A DNA stretch of 64,000 bases, from NCBI RefSeq assembly GCF_024172185.1, contig NZ_JAMZEC010000001.1, positions 9,027,001-9,091,000 on the forward strand, read 5' to 3'. The translations under genes and the position numbers were made by a program. The notes beneath the pieces were generated by a model, which saw only the letters and a list, made by a program, of their open reading frames with translations, did not search any database and was not told the DNA's origin. How positions within the stretch are numbered: the first letter of the stretch is position 1; each line of letters begins with the position of its first letter. The stretch comes from Nonomuraea roseoviolacea subsp. carminata (GTDB taxonomy: Bacteria; Actinomycetota; Actinomycetes; Streptosporangiales; Streptosporangiaceae). Shown here one piece after another: positions 59,706 through 64,000 of this stretch.

Positions 59706-62700
59706 GGGGCGCGCAGCAGAGCGTCGGGGACGCCGGCGGCGGCGAGGAGGTCGAGGCTGTCGGTCCGCTCGAAGATCATGGATTCGACGAGCGGGCGCAG
59801 CCGGTCCTCCAGGGCGCCGCCGGCCAGGAGCATGGTGACGATTCGGGCCCGCTCGTCGAAGGGCAGGCCGGTGTCCAGGGTGAGGGCGCGGGTCAACGCG
59901 CCGAGGTAGAGCTCCTGGTGCGGCAGCTCCTGCCAGACCGCTGCCACGTCCTCGTAAAGCGCGACGCGCTCCGTGGTCTCGGAGCCGGCCTCCAGGAAGA
60001 GCTCCCGGACGACGAGCGGCAGGGCGCAGATGCGGCCGTCCCGTCGGACAAGGAAGACCTCCTCGTCCTTCAGCAGCAGGTCGGCCGCCACGTCGAGGAG
60101 ATAGGCGCGCTCCTCCGGGAAGGTGTCCACCCGGATCACCGTGGGCCGTCCGTCGTGCTCGCCGAGCCCCCAGGTGGACATGTTCGGGTCGTCCGACTCG
60201 GGGATGCCGCCGAGCTGGATGTCGCCCGTGGAGCGGCGGGCCGGCACGACCCGGATCAGCCCGCGCCATCCGTCCGGCCCGAGCTGGCTCTTCCAGAGGT
60301 GGGCGTGGTTGCGCCACTGCGCGAAGTGGTCCTCGTTCCCGAAGACCTCTCTGACGCTGACCGGCTCGGGTGACACCGCCACCAGGAGCAGCACGAGGTT
60401 CGCCGAGTACGCCGCCAGCCGCCGCGTCACCGGGTGCCGTACCGGGACGAACTCCGTGAACGACCGCCTCCTGCGTTCGTACAGCGCCCCGCGCACCAGC
60501 CCCGCCAGCGCCTGCGCAGCCCGGGAGCGCTCCGGGCCGGGCAGCGCGCGCAGCAGCTCCGTGGCGAAGCCCACCACCGGCGCCCGCTCGGCCAGGCACG
60601 AGAACGACGTGATCGCGTACAGCAGGTCGTCGTCCGGCGGGCCCGTCAGCTCGTCCTCGGCCAGGGCGTGCCGCCTGACCAGGTCGCGCACCGCGTACAC
60701 CGCCAGCCAGGCCACCAGGAACTCGCCGAACGTGGCGTGCAGGAACTCGTAGCTGCGCGCGCGGTCGCCGGCGGGCCTGGCCTCGTTCTTGTGCACGAAG
60801 AAGAACCGGCCGGTGACCTGCCGCGCCCAGTCGGCCGAGGCGTCGTCGCCCTGCTCCCCCGTGCCGCACAGCGCCGGGAGGTCGCGGTTGAGTGCGCTCT
60901 CGGCGACGACGGGGCGGCCCCGGGCGAACATCGACAGGGCGACGGCGCCGAGCCGCACCATCTCGCGCTCCACCAGCCGCTGCCGCCGGGCGGCGGGCAG
61001 GGCGCGGACGCCGGGCTCCCTCAGCACCTCGCGGGTCGCGAAGTCCTTGATCAGCGACTCGTAGAGCTGCGCGCGCCCCAGCTCGCCGCCGCCGCGCTGG
61101 AGCGCGTTGCCGGTCGCGTCGTACAGGGCGAGCAGCAGCAGGAGCAGGGGCAGGCGGGCCAGGTCGCCCTGCGCCAGGGCGACGGCGGCGGGCAGCGGCT
61201 TGAGCGCGTGCCGGGCGAGCAGGGCGCGGTTGGTCTGGTCCCAGATGCCGAGCCAGGCGCGGACCTGGTCGTCGTCGAAGGGCAGCAGCTCGACGGCGAG
61301 CACCCCGGGCGGGAAGCGGACCCGGTCGGCCACGACGGTGCGGCTGGTGACGACGACCGCGACCGGGCGGCCGAGCCGGGCCTGCCGGGCCTGGAACTCC
61401 TGGATCTGTTCGAGGTAGTCGTAGCGGGTGGTGCCGGCGGCCTGGATCAGCTCGTCGAAGCCGTCGAGGACGACCACGGGCAGTGCCCCCGCCGCCCCCG
61501 CCGCCCCCGCCATCCCCTCTGCGCCCTCCGCCGACTCCAATAAGTCCTGATATTTCACCTCTTCGTCGAGTACGGCGGCCAGCCCCTGCTCGATCTGGGA
61601 CGTCACCGTGGACTCGGCGGCCACGTCCCGCAACGCCACCCGGATCGGCAGGAACTCGGAGCTGGCCAGCCGCGCCGCCAGCACCTCGGTCAGCTTCGAC
61701 TTGCCCGAGCCGGGCTCGCCGAGCACGACGAGCGGCGCCTGCGTGGCGCGCATCGAGGTGAGGTGGCCGACGAGGAACGCCTCGGCGTCCGGCAGCTCCG
61801 CCTGCCCCTCCCACCAGCCGCGCACGGCGGGCGTGGCCTCGCGGGTCATCTCGGCCACGCGGCAGCGCGGGTTGATGTACCCCTCGCCGAGCAGCGGCAG
61901 CGCGATGCCGTCCGGGGGCCTCCCCGCGGCCGTGAGCGGCTGGTCGAGGGCGCTGGCCGCCAGCCTGAGCAGGTGCACGCGCGGCCGGTCGCCGGCCCGG
62001 GGCGGCGCCAGCTCGGCCAGCAGCCGCGCCACCCGCGACAGCCCCGCGCCGAGCGCCTGCGTCTCGGTCACCAGGCTCCACACCCCGAACTCCGGGCTGT
62101 CGAGGGCTAGCAGCCGGTAGTCGTCGTCGTAGCGGCGCAGCGCCCGCTCCGGCGGGCCCTCGGCCAGCAGCGCGGGCAGGCGGATCCGGTCGTCCACCGC
62201 CAGCTCGTCCCACAGGGCCAGCCCGCGCACGTACCGGGTGACGGCCTCGGACATGCGGCGGTACGTCTCGCCGACGGCCCGCCGCGTCTCGGCGTACGGG
62301 CGGTGCGGCTCGGGCATCGGCAGCCGCGCGGCGAGCAGCCGCTCCATCAGCTCGGCGAACCCGTCGGCCGGCGCTCCCCCGGCGGCGAGCGCGCCCTCGG
62401 TGCCGCGGTCCAGGCCGAGCCGGCGCAGGTCGAACGGGAGCTCGGTCTCGTCCAGCGCCCGGAAGTAGGCCGAGACGACGACCACGGCGTGGGCGGCGGC
62501 CAGCCGCTGGGTGCGGGTGAAGCGGTTGACGCCGGTGCGCCGCTCCGAAACGCGGCGCAGCACGTCCTCGCCGTAGCGCAGGACGTCGTTCTTCAGGTCG
62601 AACAGGCTGAGCGCCGTCTGCGCGCCGCCGGCCAGGGCCCAGCCCGTGAGCCCCGCGGTCGCGGCGAACTCGGCGACCTTGAACAGCCGGTTCTCGTTGC

Positions 62701-62746
62701 AGCCGAGGATCTTCAGGGCGTCCGCGTAGCTGAGGGTGTCCGTCAT
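59702..62746 (-). CDS. NACHT-domain STAND NTPase (bacterial NLR-like, NNH7-type N-terminus)
   Basis: The 1014-aa protein has an N-terminal helical domain (1-~110; LSYADALKILGCNENR, RLAAAHAVVVVSAYF) resembling the NACHT N-terminal helical domain 7 class. The NACHT ATPase comes next: Walker A GEPGSGKS (343-350), Walker B VVVLDGFDEL (424-433) with the NACHT-typical acidic follow-up, sensor SRT (468-470), then a winged-helix/superhelical region. A C-terminal sensor (~700-1014) follows. Families like this mediate antiphage immunity in bacteria by nucleotide-driven oligomerisation. An Ala/Gly insert sits at 405-421. GGAGG precedes the ATG. No separate effector gene adjoins it. Confidence 0.85.
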   Translation of the reverse strand: MTDTLSYADALKILGCNENRLFKVAEFAATAGLTGWALAGGAQTALSLFDLKNDVLRYGEDVLRRVSERRTGVNRFTRTQRLAAAHAVVVVSAYFRALDETELPFDLRRLGLDRGTEGALAAGGAPADGFAELMERLLAARLPMPEPHRPYAETRRAVGETYRRMSEAVTRYVRGLALWDELAVDDRIRLPALLAEGPPERALRRYDDDYRLLALDSPEFGVWSLVTETQALGAGLSRVARLLAELAPPRAGDRPRVHLLRLAASALDQPLTAAGRPPDGIALPLLGEGYINPRCRVAEMTREATPAVRGWWEGQAELPDAEAFLVGHLTSMRATQAPLVVLGEPGSGKSKLTEVLAARLASSEFLPIRVALRDVAAESTVTSQIEQGLAAVLDEEVKYQDLLESAEGAEGMAGAAGAAGALPVVVLDGFDELIQAAGTTRYDYLEQIQEFQARQARLGRPVAVVVTSRTVVADRVRFPPGVLAVELLPFDDDQVRAWLGIWDQTNRALLARHALKPLPAAVALAQGDLARLPLLLLLLALYDATGNALQRGGGELGRAQLYESLIKDFATREVLREPGVRALPAARRQRLVEREMVRLGAVALSMFARGRPVVAESALNRDLPALCGTGEQGDDASADWARQVTGRFFFVHKNEARPAGDRARSYEFLHATFGEFLVAWLAVYAVRDLVRRHALAEDELTGPPDDDLLYAITSFSCLAERAPVVGFATELLRALPGPERSRAAQALAGLVRGALYERRRRSFTEFVPVRHPVTRRLAAYSANLVLLLVAVSPEPVSVREVFGNEDHFAQWRNHAHLWKSQLGPDGWRGLIRVVPARRSTGDIQLGGIPESDDPNMSTWGLGEHDGRPTVIRVDTFPEERAYLLDVAADLLLKDEEVFLVRRDGRICALPLVVRELFLEAGSETTERVALYEDVAAVWQELPHQELYLGALTRALTLDTGLPFDERARIVTMLLAGGALEDRLRPLVESMIFERTDSLDLLAAAGVPDALLRAP

Positions 62747-62834
62747 GGGGCCTCCGAGGCGGGGGATGTGCCATCATGGCGCGTTCCAGGCCGGCGCGCG
62801 GGGATTCGCGTCGCCGACCTGCGGGGGCGCGCGG

Positions 62835-64000
62835 TCAGAGGGCGTCGGAGATCTCCCCCAGCACGGCCGGGTCCTCGATCGTGGACGGCGTGCGGTACGG
62901 CCGCCCGGCCGCGATGTCGCGCATGGTGCCGCGCAGGATCTTGCCGGAGCGGGTCTTGGGCAGGCGGCCGACCACGACGGCCCGGCGGAAGGCGGCGACC
63001 GGGCCCACGCGCTCGCGCACCAGGGCGACGACCTCCCGCTCCACGTCGGCCGGGTCGCGGTCGGCGCCGGCCTTGAGCACCACGAACCCGACCGGCAGCT
63101 CGCCCTTGAGCTCGTCGGCCACGCCGATCACGGCGCACTCGGCCACGTCCGGATGGGCGGCGATGACCTCCTCCATCTGGCCGGTCGACAGGCGGTGGCC
63201 GGCGACGTTGATGACGTCGTCGATGCGGCCCATGACGAACAGGTAGCCGTCCTCGTCGATGTAGCCGCCGTCGCCGGTCAGGTAGTGGCCGGGGTAGCGG
63301 GACAGGTAGGAGGCGGCGAAGCGGGCGTCGTCGCGGTAGAGGGTCGGCAGCGTGCCGGGCGGCAGGGGCAGGCGGATGGTGATCGCGCCCTCGACGCCGG
63401 GCGGGCACTCCTCCCCCGCCGGATCGAGGACGCGCACGTCGTAGCCCGGGACGGACTTGGTGGGCGAGCCGGGCTTGACGGTGGGCAGGCCGAGCCCCGC
63501 GCAGCCGGCCGCGACCGGCCAGCCGGTCTCGGTCTGCCACCAGTGGTCGATGACGGGGACGCCGAGCAGGCCGGCGGCCCAGTGGTAGGTGTCGGGGTCG
63601 AGCCGCTCGCCCGCCAGGAAGAGATACCGAAGACCCGACAAATCCCATTTTTTCGTGAAATCGCCGGAGGGGTCTTCCTTCTTGATCGCCCGGATGGCGG
63701 TCGGCGCGGTGAACATGACGCGCACGTCGTGCATGGCCGCCACCCGCCAGAACGCCCCCGGGTCGGGCGTGCCGACCGGCTTGCCCTCGTACAGCACGGT
63801 CGTGCAGCCCTTGAGCAGCGGCCCGTAGACGATGTAGGAGTGCCCGACGACCCAGCCCACGTCGGAGGCGGCCCAGAACACCTCGCCGGGCGCGACGCCG
63901 TACACGTTGCCCATGCTCCAGTGCAGCGCCACGGCGTGGCCCCCGTTGTCGCGCACGACGCCCTTGGGCGCGCCGGTGGTGCCGGAGGTGTAGAGCACGT
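62835..64000 (-). CDS. prpE: propionyl-CoA synthetase (PrpE-like), 5' end beyond window
   Basis: The C-terminal ~388 residues of an acyl-adenylate-forming enzyme are present: YTSGTTGAPKGVVRDNGG (P-loop), ASDVGWVVGHSYIVYGPL, APTAIRAIKKEDP, HWWQTETGWP, YLTGDGGYIDEDGY and the acetyl-site Lys motif PKTRSGKILR. The GGH/ASDxGWVVGHSYIVY pattern matches propionyl-CoA synthetase better than acetyl-CoA synthetase. The start lies past base 64000. It converts propionate (or acetate), CoA and ATP to acyl-CoA. Confidence 0.85.
   Translation of the reverse strand, partial: VLYTSGTTGAPKGVVRDNGGHAVALHWSMGNVYGVAPGEVFWAASDVGWVVGHSYIVYGPLLKGCTTVLYEGKPVGTPDPGAFWRVAAMHDVRVMFTAPTAIRAIKKEDPSGDFTKKWDLSGLRYLFLAGERLDPDTYHWAAGLLGVPVIDHWWQTETGWPVAAGCAGLGLPTVKPGSPTKSVPGYDVRVLDPAGEECPPGVEGAITIRLPLPPGTLPTLYRDDARFAASYLSRYPGHYLTGDGGYIDEDGYLFVMGRIDDVINVAGHRLSTGQMEEVIAAHPDVAECAVIGVADELKGELPVGFVVLKAGADRDPADVEREVVALVRERVGPVAAFRRAVVVGRLPKTRSGKILRGTMRDIAAGRPYRTPSTIEDPAVLGEISDAL

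Noticed and set aside
58191..62777. Very long alternative frame opposite the two-component genes
   Set aside because: Low-complexity Arg/Ala/Gly translation antiparallel to well-supported genes; an artefact of high third-position GC.

Overview
The window is 64 kb of very GC-rich DNA (clearly above 70 percent by eye). It is packed with genes on both strands, uses many GTG starts and has very high third-position GC. A fused anthranilate synthase (TrpE-TrpG), flavin-dependent ThyX, a [3Fe-4S] ferredoxin fused to its reductase, WYL, MmyB-like XRE and DUF6289 proteins, and abundant TANNNT-6/7-ATG leaderless starts point to an actinobacterium. A Streptosporangiales (Nonomuraea-like) host is my inference. 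I see no rRNA, tRNA, insertion sequence, phage or CRISPR array. It reads as an ordinary chromosomal stretch with several accessory islands.

Layout. 0-7.6 kb: a cut-off GNAT gene, trpF and a small membrane protein; a NarL-type two-component system; a PmtA-like methyltransferase; and a minus-strand run of dead glutamine-amidotransferase-like protein, esterase and enoyl-CoA hydratase. 8-14 kb: a flavohaemoprotein-like oxidoreductase, an XRE regulator, a VOC/MarR divergent pair with a clear palindromic operator, and a cytochrome P450 with a fused ferredoxin/ferredoxin reductase. 14-20 kb: a BNR-propeller/MoaD-like pair, thyX, an amidohydrolase, and trpE(G) preceded by a readable Trp attenuator. 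20-30.6 kb: a GT-C glycosyltransferase, a secreted DUF6289 peptide, a CocE/NonD hydrolase with a WYL regulator, a tandem duplication of a DUF3311 + sodium/solute symporter pair, and an ABC-2 exporter.

30.7-38.5 kb is a carbohydrate-use island. A lipoprotein-permease-permease-GH29 fucosidase operon is transcribed divergently from a 2-hydroxyacid dehydrogenase, an AraC regulator and a secreted PL6 polysaccharide lyase. The logic would be extracellular cleavage, ABC import, intracellular trimming and AraC control.

39.3-44.8 kb is the most unusual part: four co-directional genes between a leaderless promoter and a strong hairpin. They encode a coiled-coil/Pro-Ala-repeat protein of unknown function, a Cas4/AddB-like PD-(D/E)XK nuclease with a probable Fe-S cluster, an unrecognised 475-aa protein, and a compact SF1 helicase. 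Tandem repeats with periods that are multiples of three lie inside gene 1 and in both intergenic gaps. I propose a multi-subunit helicase-nuclease, possibly for DNA repair or defence.

45-64 kb: a secreted S33-type hydrolase, a GNAT protein, a STAS protein, an MFS exporter with a TetR regulator and twin operators, an RsbW-like kinase, a previously easy-to-miss 52-aa membrane peptide, a Ppx/GppA phosphatase, a MurG-like transferase, two paralogous membrane coiled-coil proteins, a lytic transglycosylase, another GT-C protein, an OmpR-type two-component system, a 1014-aa NACHT NTPase of the bacterial NLR-like (antiphage) type, and prpE running off the right edge.
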